DNA of 64,000 nt, taken from NCBI GenBank assembly GCA_031180665.1, contig JAPSLP010000008.1, positions 62,001 to 126,000 on the forward strand, given 5' to 3'. The notes beneath the pieces were generated by a model. The model was given only the letters and a program-made list of their open reading frames with translations, made no database searches and was not told the DNA's origin. This document shows positions 28,401 through 36,410 of this stretch, piece by piece. A program made the position numbers and the translations under genes. The stretch comes from Cupriavidus sp. (GTDB lineage Bacteria; Pseudomonadota; Gammaproteobacteria; Burkholderiales; Burkholderiaceae). Position 1 is the stretch's first letter; every line of letters starts with the position of its first letter.

Positions 28401-28642
28401 GGCACCACCACGCCGACCGGCATGATCTGGTAGATCGACGCGTCGGTGGCATAACGGCCGCGGCTGGCGCGGTCGAACAGCACGTCGCCGCGCAGCTCGC
28501 GCCGCAGCCGCGTCGCCAGCGGCGAGCCGGGCCCGCCCTCCGAGGGGACGAAGCGCAGCGGCTTGACGATCGGCGAGGCGGGCAATGGCGACGCCAACGA
28601 AGGGGCCGACGTGGAGGCCGATCGCGTGGACAGATCCGTCAT
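25436..28642 (-). CDS. FAD-linked oxidase fused to Fe-S oxidoreductase (YdiJ-like D-2-hydroxyacid dehydrogenase)
   Basis: A 1068-residue fusion resembling E. coli YdiJ, a D-2-hydroxyglutarate dehydrogenase of about 1018 residues. Order: FAD-binding PCMH domain (about 65-290; ARGAGTSQCGQTVG, GGMAGNNSCGSRSLAYG), FAD-oxidase C-terminal domain (to about 560), then 4Fe-4S region with CNNNGHCRKFDAGTMCPSYR and CVSCKGCKRDCPTGVDMARF. Two CCG domains follow, with PLCCGRTF and SSCCGMAGSFG. Electrons would pass from the hydroxyacid via FAD and Fe-S centres to a quinone or cytochrome. A linker near residue 800 has an SNDP/SNDP/SLDP repeat encoded by a duplicated 12-base unit (26235-26258). It begins 15 bases after the aminotransferase gene. 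The exact substrate (D-2-hydroxyglutarate, D-lactate or glycolate) is open. Confidence 0.9.
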   Translation of the reverse strand: MTDLSTRSASTSAPSLASPLPASPIVKPLRFVPSEGGPGSPLATRLRRELRGDVLFDRASRGRYATDASIYQIMPVGVVVPRDQRDLLLALEIARDAHAPVLARGAGTSQCGQTVGEALVIDNSKWLNQVIDFDPVAATVTVEPGIVLDHLNAWLKPHGLWFPVDVSTGAQCTIGGMAGNNSCGSRSLAYGNMVHNVLAIDAVLADGAQCHFGSLAQAPADARVRSMLAQLRAIATRERDEIAERMPKVLRRVAGYNIDLFDCQNPRAYTDDGHANLSHLLVGSEGTLAYSRQLTLKLAPLPTHKVLGVVNFPTFYQAMDMTRHIVGLAPVAVELVDRTMIDLSMANPAFRPVIASGLRGEPQAILLVEFAGEDAAALRADLDALDELMGDLGLPGSVVKMPDAGAQKALWEVRKAGLNIMMSMKGDGKPVSFIEDCAVPLQHLAEYTRRLTEVFHRHGTEGTWYAHASVGTLHVRPILDMRRDGAGKMRAIAEEAAALVREYKGAYSGEHGDGLCRGEWVAWQYGPRIHAAFGEIKALFDPDNRFNPDKIVRPPKMDTHELFRFPPGYRRLPLQPALDWSAWNVRRDPLTGGETPPGSGDDRTGGLAAAVEMCNNNGHCRKFDAGTMCPSYRITRDEQHVTRGRANTLRLAVSGQLGEAGLASEDVKAVLDLCVSCKGCKRDCPTGVDMARFKIEARHAWAQRHGLTLRDRLVAFMPRYAPLASRMPALMALADRIPLLSAWGRRALGFAPQRSLPRWQRSFLSTIARTGRGDATPATAGAGAATDTASLAVSSNDPSNDPSLDPAAGGNREVVLFVDTFNNHMEPENARAAQAVLEAAGYTVHPLMRPGERPLCCGRTFLAAGLVEQARQEARRLLDAVQPFVARGVPIVGLEPSCLLSLRDEFLGYGYGDEAARLAASAFLFEEFLVRERQAGRLSLKALALQPLPQREALVHGHCHQKAFDAFTPVQTVLGWIPELKVSPVNSSCCGMAGSFGYEAEHYEASMAMAELSLLPAVRARADGAIVVADGTSCRHQIADGAHAQAWHVARVLAAALAPRAARAPMQG

Positions 28643-28657
28643 CGCAGCTCCATCCGC

Positions 28658-29878
28658 TCAGGCGGCGGCCTTCAGCGCCGGCGTGTCGGCATGGGACGTC
28701 AGGTACTCCATCGCCGCCGCCACACCGCTGCCCTGCAGCGGCACGCCCGACAGCTTCAGTCCCATCTCGCAGCCCGCCAGCGTCGCCATCAGCGTCAGGT
28801 CGTTGCAGTCGCCGAGATGGCCGATGCGGAACATCTTGCCGCGCATCTTGCCCAGCGCCTGGCCCAGGGACATGTTGAAGCGTTCGTAGATGCGCTTGCG
28901 CACCGCGTCGGCGTCGACGCCCTCGGGCATCATCACGCCGGTCAGCACCGGGCTGTAGACCGCCGGATCGGCGCACTGGATCTCCAGGCCCCAGGCGCGC
29001 ACCGCGCGGCGGGTCGCCTCGCCCAGGCGCTGGTGGCGCGCGAACACGTTGTCCAGGCCCTCCTCCAGGATCATGTCGAGCGCCTCGGACAGGCCGTACA
29101 GCAGGTTGGTGTTCGGCGTGTACGGCCAGTAGCCGTTCTTGTTGGCCTCGATGATCTCGTCCCAGCGCCAGAAGCTGCGCGGCATGCGCGCGGCCTTGCT
29201 GGCCGCGATGGCCTTCGGCGACAGCGCATTGAAGCTGATGCCCGGCGGCAGCATCAGGCCCTTCTGCGAGCCCGACACGGTCACGTCCACACCCCACTCG
29301 TCATGCCGATAGTCGGCCGAGGCCAGGCCCGAGATCGTATCGACCATCAGCAGCGCCGGATGGCCGGCCGCATCGATGGCGCGGCGCACCGCGGCGATGT
29401 CGGAGGTCACGCCGGTCGAGGTCTCGTTGTGGACCACGCAGACCGCGCGGATCCGATGGCCGCTGTCCTCGCGCAGCCGCGCCTCGATCATGTCGGGCTG
29501 CACGCCGCGCCGCCATCCTTCGATACCGGGCAGGCCCAGGAACTCCGGCTGCAATCCCAGCGACTCGGCCATCGACTTCCACAGCGTGGCGAAATGCCCG
29601 GTCTCGTACATCAGCACGGTGTCGCCAGGGCTCGTCGTGTTCGACAGCGCGGCCTCCCACGCCCCGGTGCCCGAGGCCGGATAGATGATCACCGGGTGCT
29701 CGGTCTTGAAGATCTTGCGGATGTCGGCCAGCACCTTGCGCCCGAGTGCCCCGAATTCCGGCCCGCGATGGTCGATGGTCGGATAGCTGATCGCACGCAG
29801 GATGCGATCCGGTACCGGGCTCGGTCCCGGGATCTGCAGGAAGTGGCGGCCGGCGGGGTGGAAGTCGAGCGAGATCAT
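28658..29878 (-). CDS. Class V aminotransferase, alanine/serine-glyoxylate type
   Basis: A 406-residue PLP enzyme of the AGXT/SGAT group, transferring an amino group from serine or alanine to glyoxylate or a similar keto acid. The N-terminal FLQIPGPSPVPDRI is characteristic. SGSQKGLMLPPGISF contains the PLP lysine, and the cofactor pocket includes YPASGTGAWEAAL. The ATG at 29878 is nine bases from AAGGAGG; a TTG two codons upstream is too close to that site. It is the first gene of the minus-strand unit, directly downstream of the palindrome at 29900. Confidence 0.92.
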   Translation of the reverse strand: MISLDFHPAGRHFLQIPGPSPVPDRILRAISYPTIDHRGPEFGALGRKVLADIRKIFKTEHPVIIYPASGTGAWEAALSNTTSPGDTVLMYETGHFATLWKSMAESLGLQPEFLGLPGIEGWRRGVQPDMIEARLREDSGHRIRAVCVVHNETSTGVTSDIAAVRRAIDAAGHPALLMVDTISGLASADYRHDEWGVDVTVSGSQKGLMLPPGISFNALSPKAIAASKAARMPRSFWRWDEIIEANKNGYWPYTPNTNLLYGLSEALDMILEEGLDNVFARHQRLGEATRRAVRAWGLEIQCADPAVYSPVLTGVMMPEGVDADAVRKRIYERFNMSLGQALGKMRGKMFRIGHLGDCNDLTLMATLAGCEMGLKLSGVPLQGSGVAAAMEYLTSHADTPALKAAA

Positions 29879-29899
29879 GGACAAATGCCTCCTTGTTGA

Positions 29900-29915
29900 A
29901 TTTTGAATTCAAAAT
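29900..29915. promoter_or_regulatory. Perfect 16-bp palindrome, GntR operator candidate
   Basis: ATTTTGAATTCAAAAT is a perfect palindrome in an otherwise GC-rich region. It is centred about 30 bases before the aminotransferase start and about 156 bases before the divergent GntR gene. It resembles AT-rich dyads bound by FCD-type GntR repressors. A protein bound here would block the aminotransferase leader or promoter. Confidence 0.7.
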
Positions 29916-30063
29916 ACTCTAGCAGCCGCTGCCTGCGACCCCAAGCGGAAATTGCCCCGCAGCGCCGCACGTTTACCCCGATTGCATGCGTGGCGCCGGT
30001 TGCCGGACAGTTCCACGCGACTGTGCGCTAGAATGGCCGGGACATCAGGGATAAGGACTTTGA

Positions 30064-30813
30064 ATGCAAAATTCCGCCGAAGGGGAACCGCTGCCCGACA
30101 GCGGCGCCACCCCGCTGCTGCCCCGGCTGGAGCGCCAGCGCCTGCACGACACCGTGGTCGAGCACCTGCGCAAGTTCATCACCGAGGGCGTGCTCAAGCC
30201 CGGCATGAAGCTCAACGAGCGCGAGCTGTGCGAGACGTTGGGGATTTCGCGCACGCCGCTGCGCGAGGCGTTCAAGGTGCTGGCCGCCGAGAACCTGATC
30301 GAGATCTCGCCGAACCGCGGCGCCAGCGTGTCGCGCATGACCGAGGCCGAGATCTGGGAGACCTTCGAACTGATGGCCGGGCTGGAAGCGTTTGCCGGCG
30401 AACTGGCCTGCGAACGCATCACGCCGGCCGAGCTGGCGCAGATCAAGGCGCTGCATTACGCGATGCTGGCCTGCCGCGCGCAGAACGACCTGTCGGGCTA
30501 CTACAGCCGCAACCAGGAGATCCACGACCGCATCAACGCGGCTGCGCGCAATGGCGTGCTGCGCCAGACCTATCTGTCGATCAATCGCCGGCTCAAGGCG
30601 CTGCGCTTCCGCTCCAACCAGCAGACCCAGAAATGGGACCGCGCGGTGCAGGACCACGAGGCCATGATCCAGGCGCTGGAAGCGCGCGACGGCAAGCGCC
30701 TCGCCGCGATCCTGCGACAGCATCTGCTGGAGAAGCGCGAGGCGGTGATACAGGGCTCGCTCGCCGCCGACCCGGCCGCCGAGCGCCCGGGCGCCTCCGC
30801 TTCGGCGGCCTGA
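30064..30813 (+). CDS. GntR-family (FCD) transcriptional regulator
   Basis: A 249-residue regulator. The winged helix spans about residues 25-95 (GVLKPGMKLNERELCETLG and ISRTPLREAFKVL). The FCD ligand domain follows (SGYYSRNQEIHDRINAAA, with the conserved Asn/His, and QDHEAMIQALEARD). It is divergent from the aminotransferase-dehydrogenase-TctCBA unit and is the obvious candidate to control it through the 16-bp palindrome. The end is Ala/Ser-rich and variable. It is a different subgroup from the glucarate regulator at 12047. Confidence 0.88.
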   Translation: MQNSAEGEPLPDSGATPLLPRLERQRLHDTVVEHLRKFITEGVLKPGMKLNERELCETLGISRTPLREAFKVLAAENLIEISPNRGASVSRMTEAEIWETFELMAGLEAFAGELACERITPAELAQIKALHYAMLACRAQNDLSGYYSRNQEIHDRINAAARNGVLRQTYLSINRRLKALRFRSNQQTQKWDRAVQDHEAMIQALEARDGKRLAAILRQHLLEKREAVIQGSLAADPAAERPGASASAA

Positions 30814-30890
30814 GCGCCTGCTCGCCATCGACGCCCGCGCCGCCGGGCCTGCCCCTGCGCTCGCCCCGCGGAGGACGCGCCCCTGCTGTG

Positions 30891-30968
30891 CCCGTTGCCT
30901 GTGCCCGTTGCCTGCGCCCGTTGCCTGCGCCCGTTGCCTGCGCCCGTTGCCTGTGCCCGTTGCCTGCG
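30891..30968. repeat. Six-copy tandem minisatellite, 13-nt unit
   Basis: CCCGTTGCCTGYG is repeated six times without gaps. The only variation is C or T at the twelfth position (T in units 1 and 5). A diverged partial unit follows. It lies between the GntR gene and the promoter of the nucleoside importer. Unit length and near-perfect identity point to recent slippage expansion, so copy number may vary between strains. Confidence 0.95.
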
Positions 30969-31072
30969 CCCCTTCCTCTGTCCGCACCCGGCATGCGACT
31001 TGCAACCGTCCGCCATCCGTTGCGGGGCCTGCATCGTCGGCCATGGCGGCCGTTCCGGGACCCGCGCACTTA

Positions 31073-31078
31073 TATAAT
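31073..31078 (+). promoter_or_regulatory. -10 box for the nucleoside ABC importer operon
   Basis: A perfect TATAAT within TTATATAATCC. A poor -35 (TTCCGG-like) is about 17 bases upstream. It is the only AT-rich island in this region and leaves a leader of about 180 bases before the GTG at 31264. Confidence 0.6.
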
Positions 31079-31263
31079 CCCGACCTGATAACAGGCATTA
31101 CGCTTCCGTGATGACGCGCCCAGGCGTGCCGGCCATGCTGGCCCCGCCTTGCCGCTGTTCACTGCTGATCGCTGCCGCGGTGCCGTGGCGCCGCTCCCTG
31201 CGGTTGCCCCGGCGCCGCGCAGTGCCGACGGACGAAGCCGCCCTTACAACCAGAGCCGCCTCA

Positions 31264-32844
31264 GTGACATCCAATTCCACCCCCAGGCTGGCGCTTGCCC
31301 ATATCGTCAAGCGCTATCCCGGCGTGACCGCCAACGATGACGTCTCGCTGACCGTCGCCCCCGGCGAAATCCATGCCGTGCTCGGCGAGAACGGCGCCGG
31401 CAAGTCGACCCTGATGAAAATCATCTTCGGCGCGGTCAAGCCCGACGCCGGCCAGATGCACTTCAACGGCGCGCCGGTCGTCATCGACAGTCCGCACGAC
31501 GCCCGCGACCTGGGCATCGCGATGGTGTTCCAGCATTTCTCGCTGTTCGACACGCTGACCGTGACCGAGAACATCGCGCTCGGCCTGCCGGCTTCGCAGC
31601 GCGACGGCACCTCGATGAAGGCGCTGGCCGCGCGCATCCGCGAGACGGCCGCGCGCTACGGCCTGCCGCACGAGCCCGAGCGCCATGTGCATACGCTGTC
31701 GGTGGGCGAGCGCCAGCGCGTCGAGATCGTGCGCGCGCTGCTGGCGCGGCCGCAACTGCTGATCCTCGACGAGCCCACCTCCGTGCTGACGCCGCAGGCG
31801 GTGCAGACGCTGTTCGTCACGCTGCGCCAGCTCGCCGACGAAGGCACCAGCATCCTCTACATCAGCCACAAGCTCGACGAGATCCGCGCGCTGTGCCATC
31901 GCGCCACCGTGATGCGGATGGGCCGGGTCACCGGCGTCTGCGATCCGCGCCAGGAGAGCGCGGCCTCGCTCTCGCGCATGATGATCGGCGGCGAGCCGCC
32001 GCGCGAGGCGCGCGTGGCCACGCCGCGCGGGCCGCTGCGGCTGTCGGTGCGCGCGCTGTCGCTGCCGCGTGCGCATGCCTTCGCCACCGCGCTCGAAGGC
32101 ATTTCGCTGGATCTGCATGCCGGCGAGATCGTCGGCATCGCCGGCGTGTCCGGCAACGGCCAGCAGGAACTGCTGGCGGCGCTGTCCGGCGAGGACACGC
32201 GCGCCGCGCGCGACGCGATCGCGCTCGACGACAAGCCGGTCGGCCGGCTCGATGCGCGCGGGCGCCGGCGCGCGGGCCTGGCCTTCGTGCCCGAGGAGCG
32301 GCTGGGCCGCGGCGCGGTGCCCGGCATGAGCCTGGCCGACAATACGCTGCTGTCGCACCAGGACCCGCCCTATGTGCGGCGCGGCCTGGTCTCGCCAAAG
32401 GCGGCGGCCGGGCTCGCGGCCGCGATCATCCAGCGCTTTCGCGTCAAGGCCGGCGGCCCCGACGCGCTGGCGCGCAGCCTCTCGGGCGGCAACCTGCAGA
32501 AGTTCATCGTCGGCCGCGAGATCGAGAGCGGCCCGGGCGTGCTGATCGTCGCGCAGCCGACCTGGGGCGTCGACGTCGGCGCCGCCGCGCAGATCCACAA
32601 CGAGCTGCTCGCGCTGAAGGCGACCGGCTGCGCAATCCTGGTCGTCTCGGAGGAGCTCGACGAGCTGTTCGCGATCTGCGACCGGCTGCACGTGATCGCC
32701 AAGGGGCGGCTGTCGCCGTCGATCCCGGTGGAGGACGCCACGCGCGAACAGATCGGCCTGTGGATGAGCGGGCTGTGGCAAGGCGGACCGGGCGGGCAGG
32801 ACGAAGGCCGGCATGACCTCGCGGAGGCACGCGCCCATGGCTAA
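31264..32844 (+). CDS. Nucleoside/purine-type ABC importer, duplicated ATP-binding subunit (YufO-like)
   Basis: A 526-residue ATPase with two NBDs, as in sugar and BMP-type nucleoside importers. NBD1 has GENGAGKSTLMKIIFG, LSVGERQRVEIVRALL and LLILDEPTSVLTP. NBD2 has a degenerate Walker A (GVSGNGQQELLAAL) and LSGGNLQKFIVGREI with a WGVDVGAAAQIH stretch, the normal pattern for these fused subunits. The GTG start (VTSNSTPRLALAHIVKRYPG) was chosen by family N-terminus; upstream in-frame ATGs at 31111 and 31135 add unlike sequence. It overlaps the first permease gene by 8 bases. Confidence 0.92.
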   Translation: MTSNSTPRLALAHIVKRYPGVTANDDVSLTVAPGEIHAVLGENGAGKSTLMKIIFGAVKPDAGQMHFNGAPVVIDSPHDARDLGIAMVFQHFSLFDTLTVTENIALGLPASQRDGTSMKALAARIRETAARYGLPHEPERHVHTLSVGERQRVEIVRALLARPQLLILDEPTSVLTPQAVQTLFVTLRQLADEGTSILYISHKLDEIRALCHRATVMRMGRVTGVCDPRQESAASLSRMMIGGEPPREARVATPRGPLRLSVRALSLPRAHAFATALEGISLDLHAGEIVGIAGVSGNGQQELLAALSGEDTRAARDAIALDDKPVGRLDARGRRRAGLAFVPEERLGRGAVPGMSLADNTLLSHQDPPYVRRGLVSPKAAAGLAAAIIQRFRVKAGGPDALARSLSGGNLQKFIVGREIESGPGVLIVAQPTWGVDVGAAAQIHNELLALKATGCAILVVSEELDELFAICDRLHVIAKGRLSPSIPVEDATREQIGLWMSGLWQGGPGGQDEGRHDLAEARAHG

Positions 32845-33943
32845 ATCGCCCGGCTTCGCCTTCCCCCTGTCGCTGGCCCCGCGCGGGCTGCCCTCGCGCC
32901 CGATGGCGTATGCCTCGCCCGTGATCGCGCTGGCGCTGACGCTCGCCTTCGGCGCGCTGCTGTTCGTGCTGCTCGGCAAGGACCCGATGGCTGCGCTGAA
33001 GGTCTTCCTGGTCGATCCGGTCCGGGACATGCGCGCGCTCGGCGAGGTGCTGCTGAAAACCGTGCCGCTGGTGCTGTGCGCGCTCGGCCTGTCGGTCTGC
33101 TACCGGGCCAACGTCTGGAACATCGGCGCCGAGGGGCAGCTGATCCTCGGCGGCATCTTCGCCGCGGCGACGGTGCTGTGGTTCGATGTGCCCGGCCACC
33201 AGGCAAGCGGCGTGGCGGTGCTCGTGCTGGCCTCGCTCGCCGGCATCGCCGGCGGCATGCTGTGGGCCGGCATCACCGCGCTGCTGCGCGACCGCTTCAA
33301 CGCCAACGAGATCCTGGTCTCGCTGATGCTGACCTATATCGCGCAGCAGCTGATCCTCTACGTGGTCAACGGCCCGCTGAAGGATCCGCAGGGCATGAAC
33401 TTCCCGCAGTCCAAGGTGTTCTCGTCGGAGTTCCTGCTGCCCAACCTGATGTCGGGCTCGCGGCTGCATGCGGGCTTCGTGGTGATGCTGGTGCTGGTGG
33501 CCGTGATGACGGTGTTCCTGTTCCGCAGCTTCGCCGGCTATCGCCTGCAGGTCGGCGGCACCGCCCCGTCCGCCGCACGCTACGCCGGCTTCTCGGCGCG
33601 CGCCTCGCTGTGGATGGCGCTGCTGATCTCCGGCGGCTTCGCCGGGCTCGCGGGGGCCTTCGAGGTGGTGGGGCCGATCGGCCAGCTGCTGCCGTCGATC
33701 TCGCCGGGCTACGGCTTCACCGCGATCATCGTGGCCTTCGTCGGCCGGCTGCATCCGGTCGGCGCGGTGTTCGGCGGCATCGTGATGTCGTTGTTCTATA
33801 TCGGCGGCGAGATGGCGCAATCGCGCCTGGGCCTGCCGTCGGCCATCGGCTGGGTGTTCCAGGGGATGCTGCTGTTCTTCCTGCTCGCCTGCGACAGCCT
33901 GATCGACCACCGCCTGCGCTGGCGCGCGGCGGCCGCACGATAG
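32837..33943 (+). CDS. Nucleoside-type ABC importer permease (YufP-like)
   Basis: A 368-residue membrane protein with eight to ten hydrophobic segments. The family motif ANVWNIGAEGQLILGGIF is near residue 90, and DRFNANEILVSLMLTYIA follows. The late GYGFTAIIVAFVGRLHPVGA block is also conserved. The ATG at 32837, preceded by GGAGG, was chosen over 32813. It pairs with the next permease. Confidence 0.92.
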   Translation: MAKSPGFAFPLSLAPRGLPSRPMAYASPVIALALTLAFGALLFVLLGKDPMAALKVFLVDPVRDMRALGEVLLKTVPLVLCALGLSVCYRANVWNIGAEGQLILGGIFAAATVLWFDVPGHQASGVAVLVLASLAGIAGGMLWAGITALLRDRFNANEILVSLMLTYIAQQLILYVVNGPLKDPQGMNFPQSKVFSSEFLLPNLMSGSRLHAGFVVMLVLVAVMTVFLFRSFAGYRLQVGGTAPSAARYAGFSARASLWMALLISGGFAGLAGAFEVVGPIGQLLPSISPGYGFTAIIVAFVGRLHPVGAVFGGIVMSLFYIGGEMAQSRLGLPSAIGWVFQGMLLFFLLACDSLIDHRLRWRAAAAR

Positions 33944-33974
33944 TCCGATAGCCCGAGGCGCAACCGATATCCCC

Positions 33975-34895
33975 ATGGAACAATTCGCTCCCCTTATCGC
34001 CACCGCGATCAATGCCGGCACGCCGCTGCTGCTGGCCGCGCTGGGCCTGTTGATCAATGAACGCGCCGGCGTGCTGAACCTGGGCGCCGAAGGCATGATG
34101 CTGGTCGCCGCGGTGTTCGGCTTCATGGTCGGCTACCAGACCCAGTCGCCGCTGCTCGGCTTCGTCGCCGGCGCGCTCGCCGGCATGGCGATGGCCACGC
34201 TGTTCGCCTGGCTGGCATTGGTGCTGGCCACCAACCAGGTCGCCACGGGCCTGGCGCTGTCGATCTTCGGCACCGGCCTGTCGGCCTTCATGGGCCAGCG
34301 CTTCGTCGGCCATGCGATGCCCGCGCAGGGCAGCAAGGTGCCGGGACTCGCCGACCTGCCCTTCGTCGGCCCGGCCTTCTTCCAGCATCACTGGATGGTC
34401 TATGTCAGCGTGCTGCTGTGCCTGGCCATCATGTGGTTCCTGTTCCGCACGCGCGCCGGGCTGACGCTGCGCGCGATCGGCGAATCGCCCGAGTCGGCGC
34501 ACGCGCTCGGCTATCCGGTGCGCTGGATCCGCTTCGCCGCGCTGCTGTTCGGCGGCGGCTGCTGCGGACTGGCCGGCGCCTACCTGTCGCTGGTCTATAC
34601 GCCGATGTGGGTCGAGAACCTGGTCGCCGGACGCGGCTGGATCGCGCTGGCGCTGACCACCTTCGCCACCTGGCGGCCCGGCCGCGTGCTGGTCGGCGCC
34701 TGGCTGTTCGGCGGCGTGACGATCCTGCAGTTCTATCTGCAGGGCATCGGCGTCTCGGTGCCGTCGCAGATCCTGTCGATGCTGCCGTACGCGGCCACCA
34801 TCGTCGTGCTGGCGCTGATCTCGCGCAATCCGGCGTGGATCCGCCTCAATATGCCGGCGTCGCTGGGTCGGCCGTTCCGCCCCGGCAACGCCTGA
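33975..34895 (+). CDS. Nucleoside-type ABC importer permease (YufQ-like)
   Basis: A 306-residue second permease. NERAGVLNLGAEGMMLVAA is the counterpart of the first permease's NIGAEG motif, and GRGWIALALTTFATWRPGRV is the late conserved loop. It lies 31 bases after the first permease and 122 bases before the BMP receptor gene. Confidence 0.93.
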   Translation: MEQFAPLIATAINAGTPLLLAALGLLINERAGVLNLGAEGMMLVAAVFGFMVGYQTQSPLLGFVAGALAGMAMATLFAWLALVLATNQVATGLALSIFGTGLSAFMGQRFVGHAMPAQGSKVPGLADLPFVGPAFFQHHWMVYVSVLLCLAIMWFLFRTRAGLTLRAIGESPESAHALGYPVRWIRFAALLFGGGCCGLAGAYLSLVYTPMWVENLVAGRGWIALALTTFATWRPGRVLVGAWLFGGVTILQFYLQGIGVSVPSQILSMLPYAATIVVLALISRNPAWIRLNMPASLGRPFRPGNA

Positions 34896-35017
34896 ACCGT
34901 GTCGATCGGCGGCGCGGCGAACCGGGGTCGCCGCGGGGCCGCGCCCGCCGTCTGCAACCAGAGCCAACACCGCCCGCATCCCGCATGCAGGCGCCCATTC
35001 AACACAAGGAGAAATCG

Positions 35018-36169
35018 ATGAACGTCACGCGCAGGAAGTCCCTCGCGACGCTGGCCGCCACCTCGCTGCTGGCGCTCGCCACGCTGGCCGGCTGCGGCAA
35101 GAAGGAGGCCGAACAGCCGGCGCCGGGCGCCGCCTCCGCCCCGGCCGCTGCAGGCCAGGCGGGCGAGCCGCTGAAGGTCGCCTTCGTCTATATCGGGCCG
35201 GTCGGCGACGCCGGCTGGACCTATGCGCACGACCGCGGCCGCAAGGCGGTCGAGGAGAAGTTCGGCGACAAGGTCAAGACCACCTATGTCGAGAACGTGC
35301 CCGAGTCGGCCGCCGACGCCGAGCGCGTGTTCCGCGACCTGGCCAGCCAGGGCAACAAGCTGATCTTCGGCACGACCTTCGGCTACATGGAATCGATGCT
35401 GAAGGTCGCCCGCGAATTCCCGGACGTCCGCTTCGAGCATGCGACCGGCTTCAAGACCGCGGAAAACCTGGCCCAGTACGACGTGCGCACCTACGAGGGC
35501 GCGTATCTGGCCGGCGTGGTCGCCGGCAAGATGAGCAAGACCGGCAAGATGGGCGTGGTCGCCTCGGTGCCGATCCCCGAGGTGATCCGCAACATCGACT
35601 CGTTCGCGCTCGGCGCGCGCAGCGTCAACCCGAACGCGACCGTCAAGGTGGTCTGGGTCAACAAGTGGTTCGATCCGGGCAAGGAACGCGAGGCCGCGAC
35701 CACGCTGATCGGCCAGGGCGTCGACATGCTGATGCAGAACACCGACTCGGCCGCCGTGGTGCAGACCGCGCAGGAAAAGGGCGTGCACGCATTCGGCTGG
35801 GATAGCGACATGAGCAAGTTCGGTCCGAAGGCCCACCTGGCAGCGTCGGTGATCTCGTGGGGCGTCTACTACAACAAGGTGGTCGGCGACGTGCTGAGCG
35901 GCCAGTGGACCAACGGCACCACCTGGTGGGGCCTGAAAGAGAACATGATCGACCTGACCGGCTTCAACGCCGACGTGCCCGAGGACGTCAAGGCGCTGGT
36001 CGCCGAGCGCCGCCGCGGCATCATCGAGGGCAGCTCGCCGATCTGGAAGGGCCCGATCAAGGACAACACCGGCAAGGAACAGCTCGCCGAAGGCCAGGTG
36101 GCCGACGACAAGTTCCTGCACGGCATCAAGTTCTATGTCGAGGGGGTGGAGGGACAGATTCCGGGTTGA
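35018..36169 (+). CDS. BMP-family ABC importer substrate-binding lipoprotein
   Basis: A 383-residue receptor for nucleosides or purines, by family. The signal peptide ends in a lipobox, LAGC, with the lipidated cysteine near residue 27. An Ala/Pro/Glu linker follows. The mature domain starts VAFVYIGPVGDAGWTYAHDRG, typical of the BMP/PnrA family, and later has FGTTFGYM, AHLAASVISWGVYYN and GLKENMIDL. It follows AAGGAG. With the ATPase and two permeases it completes the importer; no nucleoside catabolic genes are in the window to narrow the substrate. Confidence 0.93.
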   Translation: MNVTRRKSLATLAATSLLALATLAGCGKKEAEQPAPGAASAPAAAGQAGEPLKVAFVYIGPVGDAGWTYAHDRGRKAVEEKFGDKVKTTYVENVPESAADAERVFRDLASQGNKLIFGTTFGYMESMLKVAREFPDVRFEHATGFKTAENLAQYDVRTYEGAYLAGVVAGKMSKTGKMGVVASVPIPEVIRNIDSFALGARSVNPNATVKVVWVNKWFDPGKEREAATTLIGQGVDMLMQNTDSAAVVQTAQEKGVHAFGWDSDMSKFGPKAHLAASVISWGVYYNKVVGDVLSGQWTNGTTWWGLKENMIDLTGFNADVPEDVKALVAERRRGIIEGSSPIWKGPIKDNTGKEQLAEGQVADDKFLHGIKFYVEGVEGQIPG

Positions 36170-36197
36170 TTGGACGGCCCGCTGTTCCGGTTGTGTT

Positions 36198-36226
36198 CTC
36201 CCCTCTCCTGTAAGCGGAGAGGGGAG
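36198..36226. repeat. CT/GA-rich hairpin repeat after the BMP gene
   Basis: CTCCCCTCTCC and its perfect complement form an 11-bp stem around a 7-base loop, 29 bases downstream of the BMP stop. The same pyrimidine/purine hairpin style recurs after upp (40985-41112), yebC and purD. It lacks a T-run, so it may be a repeat element, a 3'-end stabiliser or a weak terminator. Confidence 0.65.
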
Positions 36227-36410
36227 CCCCCTCTGGTCTTCCCACCTCTGCTCAGCCCGCGTCTCGAGCGCGGCAGAGGGGAGCCAACCCTTCCCCCTGG
36301 CCTTCACCCCGACTGCCGCGGAACTTGAACCCGGCCCGATCGGCCCAAGCTATCCTGTTGTCGTGCCGCGCATTCCCAGCCGCGGGTGCACAGTGTGAAG
36401 GAGGCCTCTC

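Larger units (their letters stand above)
30814..31263. other. 450-base intergenic region with a minisatellite and a promoter
   Basis: No coding gene is supported. The region holds the 13-nt minisatellite (30891-30968) and a strong TATAAT box (31073-31078). About 190 bases of leader follow before the chosen start of the ABC transporter gene. An in-frame upstream reading begins at 31108, but its translation is Arg/Pro/Ala noise without family similarity. Confidence 0.6.

Noticed and set aside
24053-29899. 1948-codon open frame on the plus strand
   Set aside because: It runs antisense through TctB, TctC, YdiJ-like and aminotransferase genes. The translation is Arg/His/Gly noise, whereas the minus strand has four clear families.
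29301-29912. 203-codon frame across the aminotransferase start and palindrome
   Set aside because: It is a shifted-frame shadow of the aminotransferase gene.
30891-30968. CRISPR-like array
   Set aside because: The 13-nt units are directly adjacent with no spacers and no cas genes are present; it is a minisatellite.
31108-31263. N-terminal extension of the nucleoside ABC ATPase from GTG 31108 or ATG 31111
   Set aside because: The 52 extra residues are Arg/Pro/Cys-rich and unlike the family, which begins about 10 residues before the first conserved strand.
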